Shown: positions 9,084-17,941 of the stretch, piece by piece
Numbering within the stretch: position 1 is the first letter of the stretch
Layout of the letters: each line of letters starts with the position of its first letter
Origin: Oceanobacter antarcticus
GTDB lineage: Bacteria > Pseudomonadota > Gammaproteobacteria > Pseudomonadales > Oceanobacteraceae
Reading direction: 5' to 3'
DNA length: 64,000 bases
NCBI RefSeq assembly: GCF_044962685.1
Contig: NZ_JBBKTX010000001.1
Location: forward strand, 248,001-312,000
Position numbers and translations under genes: made by a program
The notes under the pieces: model-generated
The model's database searches: none
What the model was told of the DNA's origin: nothing
The model's input: the letters and a program-made list of their open reading frames with translations, nothing else

Positions 9084-9153
9084 TTGACGGTACCTTGTCC
9101 GAATCCGTCCAAATCAAAGACTCTTGTGAACCAATGACATCAAGGAAACAGCT

Positions 9154-9741
9154 ATGAAACATATCTTCAAAACCGTCATCAGTGCGTCCATTAGCGCTAC
9201 GGCTGTTGTGCCAGCGGTCGCCATGGCACACACCGGCTATGAAACCTCCGGCTTGATGGTGGGTATAACGCACCCGTTTACCGGACTGGATCATCTGTTA
9301 GCCATGGTGGCGGTAGGTCTTTGGGCGGCACAAATGGGGGGGAAAGCTACCTGGCAGCTGCCACTGGCTTTTATCGTGACCATGGCGTTTGGCGCTGGCC
9401 TGTCGATGCTTGGTGTGACCGTGCCATTTGTTGAAGGCGGTATTCTGGCGTCGGTGATTGCCGCTGGCTTGTTGGTAGCTTTTGCCGTCCGCTTCAATAT
9501 CCTGCTTTGTACCGCTCTGACCGCCGGGATGGCGATGTTTCATGGCGTTGCCCACGGTGCCGAAATGCCGGTTGCCGCTAGTGGGCTGAGCTATCTGAGT
9601 GGCTTTTTGCTGGCAACACTGATGTTGCATCTGGCGGGTATCGCGCTGATCAAGGCGGGTAAACCTGCAATCGCCGCAATGACGGCGCGTATTACGGGCG
9701 CGGGTATCGCCGCCGGTGGTCTGGTCTTGGCAGTTATTTGA
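9154..9741 (+). CDS. HupE/UreJ family nickel permease
   Basis: Membrane protein of the HupE/UreJ family, which imports nickel (or cobalt) for urease and hydrogenase. 195 residues: a signal-like N-terminus ending AMAHTGYE, then about six hydrophobic segments. The family motif is HPFTGLDHLLAM near residue 40, and a second His-rich motif FHGVAHGAEMP lies mid-protein. AAGGAA is six bases before the ATG. Its place directly after ureG supports a role in nickel supply for the urease; metal specificity is inferred. Confidence 0.9.
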   Translation: MKHIFKTVISASISATAVVPAVAMAHTGYETSGLMVGITHPFTGLDHLLAMVAVGLWAAQMGGKATWQLPLAFIVTMAFGAGLSMLGVTVPFVEGGILASVIAAGLLVAFAVRFNILLCTALTAGMAMFHGVAHGAEMPVAASGLSYLSGFLLATLMLHLAGIALIKAGKPAIAAMTARITGAGIAAGGLVLAVI

Positions 9742-9806
9742 ATCTGACGACGGTGTTCTCATACCCATACGGATACGTTGGTGTGGGAACCCGGTGCGTT
9801 ACGACT

Positions 9807-11252
9807 TTATTGTCTATCCAGTCGGTTTAACATCGGCTGTAACTGTTCTTCGTAACGTTGCCATTGCGCTACCCGGCTGTTCGATAGCGGCTTGCGCACC
9901 TGAGTCGCGGACAGGGTTCGTACACTGCGTTTGTTTTCGTGGAAGTTCAGGCACGCGTCATTCCATGGCAGGCCAACAAAGTCCAGCAGGGCGCGGATGG
10001 TATGCTCTGGCTCGGCAATCAGCGTTTCATACTCCATCACAAAAATATCGCTGCCGGTGTTCCGCCAGTGCTGAATCAGTTTTTCGCTGGCATTCCAGAT
10101 GTCGGCCAGCTCTTCCTGCTGATAGGTGAAGTACATACCTTCGGAGAAAAACTGGCGGTAACAGCCCCATAAATTGTCCATTGGGTTGCGGCGGCACACC
10201 ACTATTTTGGCGTGGGGCAGGGCCTTGCGGATCACTCCGATAGCTTTGTAGTTCTGCAGGTTTTTGTCGGTAAACCAGCCGCCATCTTGCAGTGCCTTGG
10301 TGCTGTCCAGATAGGCGTTACCAATGGCTTGCCAGCCGTCTTCCGGCATATCTGCAACCCAATTTGGGAAGGTTTTCCGAATGCCTTTACGAGCCAGCCA
10401 TTGGCCACACGCCAGTGGCAAATCATTGAGTTCGTCGCCCCCTGCAACGCTGGGATGGCTGGACAGAATCTGTTCGGTCAGGGTGGTGCCACTGCGCGGT
10501 AAGCCGCAGATAAAGATGGGTGTTGGTTTACCTGCAAGGTTGTCGGCAGCGCTGGCGGACGCCGCCGTGGGGAAGGCCGCAGCCGCTTTTTCAATTTGGC
10601 TCAGTTCCGCACTGTGCTGGTAGGGCACAATCGATCGTTTGAGTTCGGCACCGGCCTGAATGTTGTCGAACTGACGGGCGTATTCTTGGGCGCTTTCGTC
10701 ACTGCGCCCCAGTGAGTAGTAGATCATCGCCCGTTGGTTGGGGCTCAGTTTGTCGCCGCTGGCTAACGCCTGACAGCGTTGATATTCCGCTGCTGTTAAG
10801 GCACCGACCATGTCGGAGCGGTTCCAGATGGCATTCGCGTTATCTGGCTGCAGGGCCAAACAGCGTTTGAAGCTTTCCAGAGCGGCGTCACTGCGGCCCA
10901 TTTCTTTCAGAATGACACCGCGGTGATTGTGTAATTCTGCCAGTGTCGGTTCCAGCTTGAGGGCCTTGTCTATCAGTCGTAAGGCGTCGCTGTGTTGCTG
11001 GGTAATCCGCTTGGCTAGTGACAAACTGGTGAGCGCGGGAATAAACCGGGGTTTGCTGGCCAGGCAACGTTGCGCATCCTGTACCAGGCCTTGCTGGTCG
11101 GCAGAATGATTCAAGGCAGCAAACAGCATCATCCAGGCATCGGCAAAACCGGGTACTTGCTGGGTAATCTGCCTCAATACGTCGATGGCCGGTAAGGGCT
11201 GGCCACTGTGCAGCCAGCGTTGTGCCAACACCATGGCTTGCTGTACTGGCAT
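9807..11252 (-). CDS. TPR-repeat sulfotransferase family protein
   Basis: N-terminal tetratricopeptide helices (roughly residues 10-200) are joined to a PAPS-dependent sulfotransferase domain. The 5'-phosphosulfate loop is GLPRSGTTLTEQIL, and the 3'-phosphate region is IVVCRRNPMDNLWGCY. 481 residues from the ATG at 11252, preceded by AGGAC; the frame stays open to a TTG at 11375 that would add 41 Lys/Ala-rich residues. Such fusions are widespread in marine bacteria but their acceptors are mostly unknown. It points toward and converges on the urease block, and no partner gene is evident. Confidence 0.82.
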   Translation of the reverse strand: MPVQQAMVLAQRWLHSGQPLPAIDVLRQITQQVPGFADAWMMLFAALNHSADQQGLVQDAQRCLASKPRFIPALTSLSLAKRITQQHSDALRLIDKALKLEPTLAELHNHRGVILKEMGRSDAALESFKRCLALQPDNANAIWNRSDMVGALTAAEYQRCQALASGDKLSPNQRAMIYYSLGRSDESAQEYARQFDNIQAGAELKRSIVPYQHSAELSQIEKAAAAFPTAASASAADNLAGKPTPIFICGLPRSGTTLTEQILSSHPSVAGGDELNDLPLACGQWLARKGIRKTFPNWVADMPEDGWQAIGNAYLDSTKALQDGGWFTDKNLQNYKAIGVIRKALPHAKIVVCRRNPMDNLWGCYRQFFSEGMYFTYQQEELADIWNASEKLIQHWRNTGSDIFVMEYETLIAEPEHTIRALLDFVGLPWNDACLNFHENKRSVRTLSATQVRKPLSNSRVAQWQRYEEQLQPMLNRLDRQ

Positions 11253-11485
11253 GATGCGCTTGTCCTGATCCGGTAGCTGGAGAGTGATCGGTTTCAGAGC
11301 TGCTTTATTTGCTTTGTTCGTACCTGCACTTGCTGTTTTTTTTACCACGCCAGTATTCGCCTTTCGTAAAAACAATCCGTTAGCGGATTATGCCTGAATG
11401 AAACGCACGGAGCATTTGCCGCCTTTGGCCACCGGGGTTATCGTTACCTATTTAATACTTTCAAGCCGAGGCAACAGGCACTCCC

Positions 11486-12328
11486 ATGGGCAAAATTCAT
11501 ACTTTTGAACTGTGCGACTACCAACCAGAGCAACACGATCAGCCGTATCGCTATCTGGTGATTAGTCAGGGCCAGGTGTTATCGACAACAGCAGCGGATT
11601 TGACGCTGCATAGCCATGCCGATGTGCACTGCCGTTGGCCGGAGTTGACGAGTCAGACGGAGACGGTCTTTATTGGCATCGCCAATCGTAATATCCCCTG
11701 TTTTGTTATTGAACTGGCACAGCCGGTGGAACCGGAAGCCAATCATTGGTTATCTCCCAGAGCACTGATGGCGAATGCGTCGGCGGATGAATATGTGGCC
11801 TTGTCGCGGGCATTGCAGCTGGGCGTATGGGCACGGGAACATCGTTATTGCGGTGTCTGTGGAGCGCCAACCCGGCAACACCAAACCGAGCGGGCGATGT
11901 TTTGTGAACCCTGCAATAAGCTGTATTTCCCCCGCATTGCTCCCTGCATCATCACCATAGTGACTCGTGGCGAGTACTGCTTGCTGGCCCATCACAGCCG
12001 TTACAAAGTTAATTCTTACAGCACCCTGGCCGGTTTTATTGAGGCGGGTGAGTCGATTGAAGATGCCGTTCACCGTGAAGTGAAAGAGGAAGTGGGCATT
12101 ACTATCCGCGACCTTGAATACTTCGGCAGTCAGAGCTGGCCTTTCCCTGGTCAGCTGATGGTGGGGTTTATCGCTCACTACGACAGCGGTGATATTGTGA
12201 TTGATGACGATGAAATTTCTGATGCCCAGTGGTTTCATTACACCCGGCTGCCAGAAACGCCACCACCCTTGTCCATCTCTGGCCAACTGATCCAGACCTT
12301 TGTTGACCGTTGTCGGCAAGCCCAATGA
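11486..12328 (+). CDS. nudC: NAD(H) pyrophosphatase / RNA-decapping NudC
   Basis: Nudix enzyme that hydrolyses NADH and removes NAD caps from RNA. 280 residues. A zinc ribbon uses Cys122, Cys125, Cys140 and Cys143; the Nudix box GFIEAGESIEDAVHREVKEE starts at residue 183; the NudC-specific motif appears as SQSWPFPGQ (usual SQPWPFPxS) near 215. The stop overlaps the next ATG by four bases (12325-12328). Confidence 0.95.
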   Translation: MGKIHTFELCDYQPEQHDQPYRYLVISQGQVLSTTAADLTLHSHADVHCRWPELTSQTETVFIGIANRNIPCFVIELAQPVEPEANHWLSPRALMANASADEYVALSRALQLGVWAREHRYCGVCGAPTRQHQTERAMFCEPCNKLYFPRIAPCIITIVTRGEYCLLAHHSRYKVNSYSTLAGFIEAGESIEDAVHREVKEEVGITIRDLEYFGSQSWPFPGQLMVGFIAHYDSGDIVIDDDEISDAQWFHYTRLPETPPPLSISGQLIQTFVDRCRQAQ

Positions 12329-12879
12329 CCGAGCGTGAAAAGATGCTGGCGGGATTGCCGTATAACGCCTGGGAGAACGAGCTGTTGGCAGCACGGTTGC
12401 AAGCCAAGTCGGTTTGTCATGCCTTTAATCAGGCGGATCCGTGTCAGCTGGACGCTCGTATGGCCTTGTTACGCGGTTTGTTGACGCTGCGTGGCAGTGC
12501 CCATATTGAACCCAATTTCTTTTGTGATTACGGTGTCAATATTGATATTGGCGACCATTTTTATGCCAATCACAACCTCACCATTCTGGATGTTTGCCCG
12601 GTGACCATTGGTGCCCAGGTGATTATCGGGCCTGGATGCATGATCGCTACTGCCATACACCCGTTAGACCCTGTAGAGCGCCAGACAACCGAATCAGGGC
12701 TGCCCATTGTGATCGGCGATCACGTCTGGCTGGGCGGCAATGTCTCGGTGCTGGCGGGTGTCACGATTGGCGATAACTGTGTTATTGGCGCAGGCAGTGT
12801 GGTCAATCGGGATATTCCTCCAGGCACCGTTGCTGCCGGAAACCCTGCACGGGTTATCCAGAAGGGGACATCTATTTAA
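12325..12879 (+). CDS. maa: Maltose/galactoside O-acetyltransferase family protein
   Basis: Left-handed beta-helix (hexapeptide-repeat) acetyl-CoA transferase of the Maa/LacA/NodL group, 184 residues, normal length. The N-terminal helical cap reads MTEREKMLAGLPYNAWENEL; repeats run from DIGDHFYANHNLT to VVNRDIPPGTVAAGNPARV; the catalytic His is in ATAIHPLDP. The last codons GTSI and the TAA stop lie inside the terminal inverted repeat of the element at 12864-13128, so the natural C-terminus may have been replaced. Substrate cannot be told from sequence. Confidence 0.9.
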   Translation: MTEREKMLAGLPYNAWENELLAARLQAKSVCHAFNQADPCQLDARMALLRGLLTLRGSAHIEPNFFCDYGVNIDIGDHFYANHNLTILDVCPVTIGAQVIIGPGCMIATAIHPLDPVERQTTESGLPIVIGDHVWLGGNVSVLAGVTIGDNCVIGAGSVVNRDIPPGTVAAGNPARVIQKGTSI

Positions 12880-13128
12880 TCCTGCACGGCTCTGCGCGAG
12901 TGTTGCCGTTGTTCAGGGCAAGGCGACGAATGCAGCGAAATGACGAGTCCTTTTCAAATTCGTCAACACCGCACTGGACGGCGGCAACCCGCGCCCTTCG
13001 GGGGCTGCCGGATGATCTCGACTCGGTGTCGCCGACGTTTGACTTGACCCGTCAGGCCTGCAAGTCGGCTTCGTGATTCGACACCATCCGGTGGCCCAGA
13101 GTGAGCACCGGATTAAATAGATGTCCCC
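12864..13128. mobile_element. MITE-like element, 265 bp, with 19-bp terminal inverted repeats
   Basis: The left end at 12864 reads GGGGACATCTATTTAATCC; its exact reverse complement ends at 13128. Between them is no plausible gene. The outer 26 bases of the right end (13103-13128) recur, inverted and identical, at 27795-27820. This combination (short, non-coding, perfect terminal repeats, second copy elsewhere) fits a non-autonomous transposable element. No transposase is in the window, and clear target duplications are not seen. Confidence 0.7.
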
Positions 13129-13158
13129 CAGACGTTATAACCAAAGGAGACTCAGGCA

Positions 13159-13512
13159 ATGAGCAACCTACACGGCAAACTGAACTACGTTGAAATGGCC
13201 GCCTGTAACCTGGAAGCGACCAAGGACTTTTTTACCGCCGCCTTCGACTGGCAATTTGTCGATTACGGCCCGGATTACACCGCATTTGCCAACGTCGGGC
13301 TGGATGGTGGTTTTTATCGCGCAGAGCTGGCTTCCCGAGCTGAGCAAGGTGGTGCATTGCTGGTGTTTTTTAGCGACAACCTGGAGCACACGCTGGCAGC
13401 CGTTGAAGGTGCTGGTGGCATGATCGTCAAACCCATATTCGAGTTTCCTGGTGGCCGTCGTTTTCATTTCAGGGAACCCAGTGGCAACGAGTTCGCCGTA
13501 TGGGCCGAATAA
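13159..13512 (+). CDS. VOC-family (glyoxalase/bleomycin-resistance-like) protein
   Basis: 117-residue single-domain protein with the paired beta-alpha-beta-beta-beta fold of the vicinal oxygen chelate superfamily. It begins LHGKLNYVEMAACNLEATKDFF and ends GGRRFHFREPSGNEFAVW, the standard VOC closing motif. AAAGGAG lies upstream. The metal ligands and substrate are not predictable. It sits immediately downstream of the MITE-like element. Confidence 0.85.
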   Translation: MSNLHGKLNYVEMAACNLEATKDFFTAAFDWQFVDYGPDYTAFANVGLDGGFYRAELASRAEQGGALLVFFSDNLEHTLAAVEGAGGMIVKPIFEFPGGRRFHFREPSGNEFAVWAE

Positions 13513-13546
13513 CCCCCGCTGGTATAGCGCCTGACCTGGATACATT

Positions 13547-13792
13547 ATGGTTAATATGGCGAAGCCGGTAACAACCCGCCTGAAGCCGTTGCCGGTTAGC
13601 TCTCCAGACGAGCAGCGCCTGTGCCCATTATGCGCAGGCGATAACCACTGCGCCGTTGCTAGCGGGCAAGATGCCAGCCAATGCTGGTGCATGACGGCGC
13701 AATTCCCACCATCACTGCTGGAACAAACAGTCGAATACGCCGGGCAGCAATGTATTTGTGATCAATGTCGGCAGCTGTTTGAGATGAGATAG
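13547..13792 (+). CDS. Cysteine-rich CWC family protein
   Basis: Small 81-residue protein with eight cysteines arranged CPLCAGDNHCAVA, QCWCM and CICDQCRQLF, matching the cysteine-rich CWC family of unknown function. Probably binds zinc. An ATG three codons later (13556) is an alternative start. Lies 34 bases after the VOC gene on the same strand, and may be cotranscribed. Confidence 0.82.
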   Translation: MVNMAKPVTTRLKPLPVSSPDEQRLCPLCAGDNHCAVASGQDASQCWCMTAQFPPSLLEQTVEYAGQQCICDQCRQLFEMR

Positions 13793-13886
13793 ATAGCCTC
13801 TTGAGGATTGTTTACCGGTTTGTGTTGAGGCACTCTTGCCTTGCCTGGGATGACGGGCATGAATCGATAACAAATAAGGATGAATG

Positions 13887-14345
13887 ATGAAAAAAATCAG
13901 CTTGATTGCACTGTTGGCGCTGACTGTTTTGGCAACCGGTTGCTCTGGCCAAAAAATTAAAAGTGAGATCCAGGACGCTGTTGTGTATGACCCTGGCTAT
14001 GAAATACAGATTATTCAGGACAAAGAAACTCGAACCGGGTTTCTTGACGCAGTGACTGCCTGGATGGATCAGAATGGCTACCAATACACAGTTGATCAGG
14101 AAGGTACCAAACACGATAACGATAAGTTGACCGTGGAGTACGTGGGTTACTGGAACTGGGATATGGCAACCTACCTGAATTATTCTAAAATTGAAGGTTT
14201 TAATCAGGGACAGCGAGTCCGGCAGATAGAGTTTTCATCGGGTAATTTACCGTCCAAATTTGGTAACTCTGAAAAGCGAATTCAGTTGATGCTGGATGTG
14301 ATGTTCGGACGTAAAACCGTTGAAGAAGCCAACGCCCAGCTTTGA
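13887..14345 (+). CDS. Sbal_3080-type lipoprotein
   Basis: Secreted lipoprotein of about 152 residues. The signal peptide KKISLIALLALTVLATGC ends in a good lipobox (LATGC). The segment YVGYWNWDMATYLNYSK and the overall layout resemble the Sbal_3080 family of small gammaproteobacterial lipoproteins; function unknown. AAGGATG precedes the ATG at 13887, which is preferred over 13884. Confidence 0.75.
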   Translation: MKKISLIALLALTVLATGCSGQKIKSEIQDAVVYDPGYEIQIIQDKETRTGFLDAVTAWMDQNGYQYTVDQEGTKHDNDKLTVEYVGYWNWDMATYLNYSKIEGFNQGQRVRQIEFSSGNLPSKFGNSEKRIQLMLDVMFGRKTVEEANAQL

Positions 14346-14565
14346 TAGGCAAGCCCGACTTCTTGGCATTCCGTGACCGATGAGGAGTACCCCGGAGGTC
14401 TCGGAGTGCTCTTTTAAAGACAGGCAAAAAAGACAGGCAAACTGCCGTGCGGCAGCGAGTATGTGTTATTTCCGGGTACTCGGTTACAGCACGCTGTCTT
14501 GTATATTCAAGCAGAATACTCAACGATATTTCTGCAACAAAGGCAGCACTGCACGGCAGCCAAAC

Positions 14566-15450
14566 TCATGCCACCGTCTCATCACACAGCGCCAGCCAAG
14601 CGTTTAATCCTGCGGTTCTGAATTTCTGTTTGTGTAGCACGATGTAGAGGCTGCGGCCGAAGTCTCGTTGTGGGGTTTTGACTTCACTCAGGTCGCCACG
14701 CCGGAAGTTATCTTCCAGCGCGATGCGTGACAGGCAACTGATGCCCAGTTCTGCCTGTACCGCACGTTTAATGGCTTCGGTGTGTTCCAGCTCCATGGCG
14801 ATATCCAGTTGCGGTAGCAGGCCGTACATACCGCGATCAAACGCCTGGCGGGTGCCGGAGCCTTCTTCGCGCAGGATCCAGCGGGCCTGTTGCAGTTGCT
14901 CGTCGGTGGCCTGGTCAAACTGGGCGAGCGGGTGGGCGGGGTGGCAGAACACCACCAGTTCGTCCGTTTGCCAGTGCCGGATTTCGAGTTCGGGCTGGTT
15001 GATTTCTCCTTCAATCAGGCCGACATCCAGTTCAAAGTTCAGCACCTTGTCGACAATGTGTTCGGTGTTGTCGACGGTCAGGGTCACTTCGGCTCCTGGG
15101 TGTTGTTGCATGTAGTTGGCCACCATACGCACCGCCAGGTAGTTGCCAATGGTCAGCGTCGCTCCCACTCGCAGTTTGCCGGTGCCCTGGTGCTGCATCA
15201 GGTGGTTTTGCAAAGCGGTTGCCTGTTCTGTCAGTGCCATGGCTTCGGGTAACAGCAGACGGCCTTGTTCATTAAGTTGCAGGCGTTTGCCAACCCGGTC
15301 GAACAGTTGCAGATTGAATTGGGATTCCAGATCTTTGAGGGCGCTGGAGGCGGCACTTTGCGACATCGCCAGATGGTCGGCAGCGCGGGTGAGATTGCCG
15401 CTTTGGGCGATGGCGATAAAGACTTCCAATTGACGCAGGGTGTATCTCAT
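14566..15450 (-). CDS. finR: LysR-family regulator, FinR-like
   Basis: 294-residue LysR regulator: winged helix in residues 1-60 (YTLRQLEVFIAIAQSGNLTRAADHLAMS) and a periplasmic-binding-like effector domain. It is divergent from the ferredoxin-NADP+ reductase gene, the same layout as finR-fpr in Pseudomonas, where FinR activates fpr under superoxide stress. The name is based on this context and general similarity; ligand and exact orthology are unproven. Confidence 0.75.
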   Translation of the reverse strand: MRYTLRQLEVFIAIAQSGNLTRAADHLAMSQSAASSALKDLESQFNLQLFDRVGKRLQLNEQGRLLLPEAMALTEQATALQNHLMQHQGTGKLRVGATLTIGNYLAVRMVANYMQQHPGAEVTLTVDNTEHIVDKVLNFELDVGLIEGEINQPELEIRHWQTDELVVFCHPAHPLAQFDQATDEQLQQARWILREEGSGTRQAFDRGMYGLLPQLDIAMELEHTEAIKRAVQAELGISCLSRIALEDNFRRGDLSEVKTPQRDFGRSLYIVLHKQKFRTAGLNAWLALCDETVA

Positions 15451-15593
15451 TTTCGGTATTTCCGATTATGGATATTTGAACTACCCGTTTTACCGAAAAG
15501 TAGCACGGCAGTACAGTGTGGGTATCAACTAATGCACCACCCGGCGGTTTATGCGGGTACTGCCAACCATATTCGATTGCGGGAGAGTCAACC
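15451..15593. promoter_or_regulatory. Divergent LysR-fpr promoter region
   Basis: The 143-base spacer contains a palindromic pair: TTTTCGGTA beside the regulator start (~15450-15458) and TACCGAAAA at about 15491-15499, plus a T-N11-A type motif (TTCGGTATTTCCGA) expected of LysR boxes. It likely holds both promoters and the regulator site. Exact start sites are not determined. Confidence 0.5.
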
Positions 15594-16367
15594 ATGAGCA
15601 ACCTGATCAAGGAAACCGTCACCAGCGTTCATCACTGGAATGATACGCTGTTCAGTTTTACCACCACGCGTAATCAGGGGCTGCGTTTCAAGAACGGTCA
15701 CTTCACCATGATCGGGCTGGAAATTGAAGAGAAGCCGCTATTACGGGCTTACAGTATTGCCAGTGCCAACTATGAAGACGAGATGGAGTTTTTCTCGATC
15801 AAGGTACAGGACGGCCCGCTGACCCAACACCTGCAAAAGCTGGCTGTCGGTGATGAGATTTTGGTGGGCACCAAGCCGGTCGGGACGCTGATTGCGGATA
15901 ACTTGCTGCCGGGTAAAAATCTGTATCTGCTGAGTACGGGGACTGGCTTGGCGCCGTTTATGAGCATCATCAAGGATTACGAAATTTATCAGCAGTTCGA
16001 CAAGGTGATTCTGACTCACGGCGTTCGTCACGTGAGCGAACTGGCCTATCAGGATCGTATTGAGAATGAGCTGCCGCTGAATGAGTATTTTGGCGAAGAG
16101 ATTCGTAATCAGCTGATTTACTACCCCACAGTGACCCGTGAGGCATTTCGGAATCAGGGCCGTTTGACGGATTTGATCACCTCTGGCAAGTTGTTTGACG
16201 ATATTGGTTTACCGCCGCCAAACCCGGAAACTGACCGTTTTATGCTGTGTGGCAGCCCGGCAATGCTGAATGATCTGACGGCTATTCTGAAGGGGCTGGG
16301 CTTTGAAGAGGCGCGTGGCAGCAAGGCGGGTCATTATGTTATCGAACGGTCGTTCGTTGAGAAATAA
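15594..16367 (+). CDS. fpr: Ferredoxin--NADP+ reductase
   Basis: Flavoenzyme exchanging electrons between NADPH and ferredoxin or flavodoxin, used in oxidative-stress repair and Fe-S assembly. 257 residues from the ATG at 15594, with GGGAGAG six bases upstream. FAD motif LLRAYSIAS, NADP-binding STGTGLAPFMSI, and the bacterial-type ending HYVIERSFVEK are visible; the length matches Pseudomonas FprA. A hairpin terminator follows. Confidence 0.93.
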   Translation: MSNLIKETVTSVHHWNDTLFSFTTTRNQGLRFKNGHFTMIGLEIEEKPLLRAYSIASANYEDEMEFFSIKVQDGPLTQHLQKLAVGDEILVGTKPVGTLIADNLLPGKNLYLLSTGTGLAPFMSIIKDYEIYQQFDKVILTHGVRHVSELAYQDRIENELPLNEYFGEEIRNQLIYYPTVTREAFRNQGRLTDLITSGKLFDDIGLPPPNPETDRFMLCGSPAMLNDLTAILKGLGFEEARGSKAGHYVIERSFVEK

Positions 16368-16377
16368 CAGGTACTTT

Positions 16378-16397
16378 GCGGGCCAGTGGCCCGCTTT
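16378..16397 (+). terminator. Rho-independent terminator of fpr
   Basis: Seven-base perfect stem GCGGGCC / GGCCCGC with an AGT loop followed by TTT, ten bases after the fpr stop. Confidence 0.65.
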
Positions 16398-16459
16398 CCC
16401 TGATGCTGCTTGCTGACAGGCTCCTGGCTGGTCTTGCCAACAGGGCTGATATGCGGGTT

Positions 16460-17194
16460 TTAGCGCACGGCAATGCCGACGGGCAGCTCTTCGAACCAGT
16501 CCAGGAATTCAGTCATATGCGGTTGCCGGAACAGGCGTCCGTGTTGTGGGGCCATGATGTTGATGTCGAGCTGCCGAACACGGCGAATCCAGTCGAGTTT
16601 GGCGTCGTTGGAAGGCATCCAGCGTTGGTGAAACTGGCGCATTTTCGGCGTGTGGGTGGTCATGCTGTCGACAAACAGCGGTGCAGCGCTATCTTCCATG
16701 GCGGCACCAATATCACCGCTCATCAGAATTTTGGCCTTGGGGTCATACACGTGAAAATTACCCGATGAGTGCAGGTAGTGAGCGGGGACAAATTGTAGCT
16801 GGATGCGACCAAGGGTCAGGGTCTGGCCTTCGTCCGGGATAGCGCAGAAGCGGATTTGGCTCATCCCGAAATGGCGAATAAAACTTTCCCACAGCCAAGG
16901 CGAGTAGAGTTTGGCGTCCGGCAATGCCTGATCCCACAGCCCCAGCGAGGAAATAATATCCGGATCCTGGTGGCTGGCAAACAAGTGGGTGATCTTTTCG
17001 GCAGGAATAAACTTCAGAACCGCCGAGAGCATGGGAGCAAACAGCTCGATACCACCAGGGTCAAGCAACATCGCCTGGTCACCGCTTTGTACCAGATACT
17101 GGTTGGTATCGATAATACCGTCCGACTTGTTGGGATCACGCCCAAACATGATCCAGCGATGATCGCCGTCTTCATAAATGATGGTGGCTTGCAT
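16460..17194 (-). CDS. ODP-like di-iron metallo-beta-lactamase-fold protein
   Basis: 244-residue stand-alone metallo-beta-lactamase fold resembling the oxygen-binding di-iron proteins (ODP) and the diiron half of flavodiiron proteins. Metal ligands visible: SHQDPD (H-x-D-x-D), AHYLHSSGNF, the bridging Asp in MSGDIGAA, and PQHGRLF. No flavodoxin domain is attached, so it is unlikely to be an oxygen or NO reductase on its own. It lies 97 bases downstream of a receptor-tip-like protein on the same strand. In Treponema an ODP acts as oxygen/iron sensor for a soluble chemoreceptor; the same role is inferred here. Confidence 0.8.
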   Translation of the reverse strand: MQATIIYEDGDHRWIMFGRDPNKSDGIIDTNQYLVQSGDQAMLLDPGGIELFAPMLSAVLKFIPAEKITHLFASHQDPDIISSLGLWDQALPDAKLYSPWLWESFIRHFGMSQIRFCAIPDEGQTLTLGRIQLQFVPAHYLHSSGNFHVYDPKAKILMSGDIGAAMEDSAAPLFVDSMTTHTPKMRQFHQRWMPSNDAKLDWIRRVRQLDINIMAPQHGRLFRQPHMTEFLDWFEELPVGIAVR

Positions 17195-17291
17195 GGGGTC
17201 TCCCTTTCCTGTTTTCGGGCTGTGCCAGTGTTGTTTGGTAATAGTATTGGGTGATGTTGTTTGATGATTTTGTTTGGTGATGTTTTCTGAA

Positions 17292-17882
17292 TCAGCGATG
17301 CTTTTGGCTCAACAGACGACGGGCGTTACTCAGGTGCTGCCGAATCTGGTTGGCGGTAGTGGTGATGTTGGAGGCAATGACTTCGAGCTGGGCGCGAAAA
17401 TCTCCGGCAGAGGAGGCTTCAATTTTGCTGGAGGTGGCAATCAGGTTGGCGGTGCGGATGTGTTTGTCGCCTTCTTCCAGTTGCGTTTCCAGTTCCCGCA
17501 GACCTTGTGTCAGCAGCTGCGACAAGCGCTCACGTTCGGCGTAGCACCGCTGCATGGCGTGTTGCAGTGAGGCTCCATGAGGGAGCTGCTGACGCTCCAG
17601 CCATTCAAATTTGTCGGCGGCGGTATTGGCCCGCCAGAGTGACACGGCTTGTTGGGAGAGGGCTTCGGAGACGCCATTGATGTACTGACTCTGGCGAATA
17701 ATGTCGCTGGCCAGCTCATCAATAAAATGGGTAATGGCCTTGAATCCCACTGTTTTGGAACCGGCGCGTACGGCCAGGGCGCGGGCATTTTTGGCCGTCA
17801 GTGCCAGCCCCTTGGCTTCCAGCATGGCCTGGTGGAGTTCCGCAGCAATACTGGCTGCCGTCACAAAAATGGGTACTGCCAT
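17292..17882 (-). CDS. Chemoreceptor signalling-tip-like cytoplasmic protein
   Basis: 196-residue almost wholly helical protein with no membrane or sensor domain. Its residues around ALTAKNARALAVRAGSKTVG, then FKAITHFIDELA, line up with the receptor hairpin (NLLALNAAIEAARAGE...GFAVVA.EVR.LA) but with key positions changed. The ATG at 17882 has AGGGG upstream; a GTG at 17903 is less likely. It may be a soluble, reduced chemotaxis receptor or an adaptor. Adjacent to the ODP-like gene. CheA/CheW contact residues are not clearly conserved, so signalling is an inference. Confidence 0.6.
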   Translation of the reverse strand: MAVPIFVTAASIAAELHQAMLEAKGLALTAKNARALAVRAGSKTVGFKAITHFIDELASDIIRQSQYINGVSEALSQQAVSLWRANTAADKFEWLERQQLPHGASLQHAMQRCYAERERLSQLLTQGLRELETQLEEGDKHIRTANLIATSSKIEASSAGDFRAQLEVIASNITTTANQIRQHLSNARRLLSQKHR

Positions 17883-17941
17883 GAGGTGTCGCCCCTGATT
17901 CACGTCTTGTTCAGTATAGAAGCACTTGCCATTTTTGCCTG

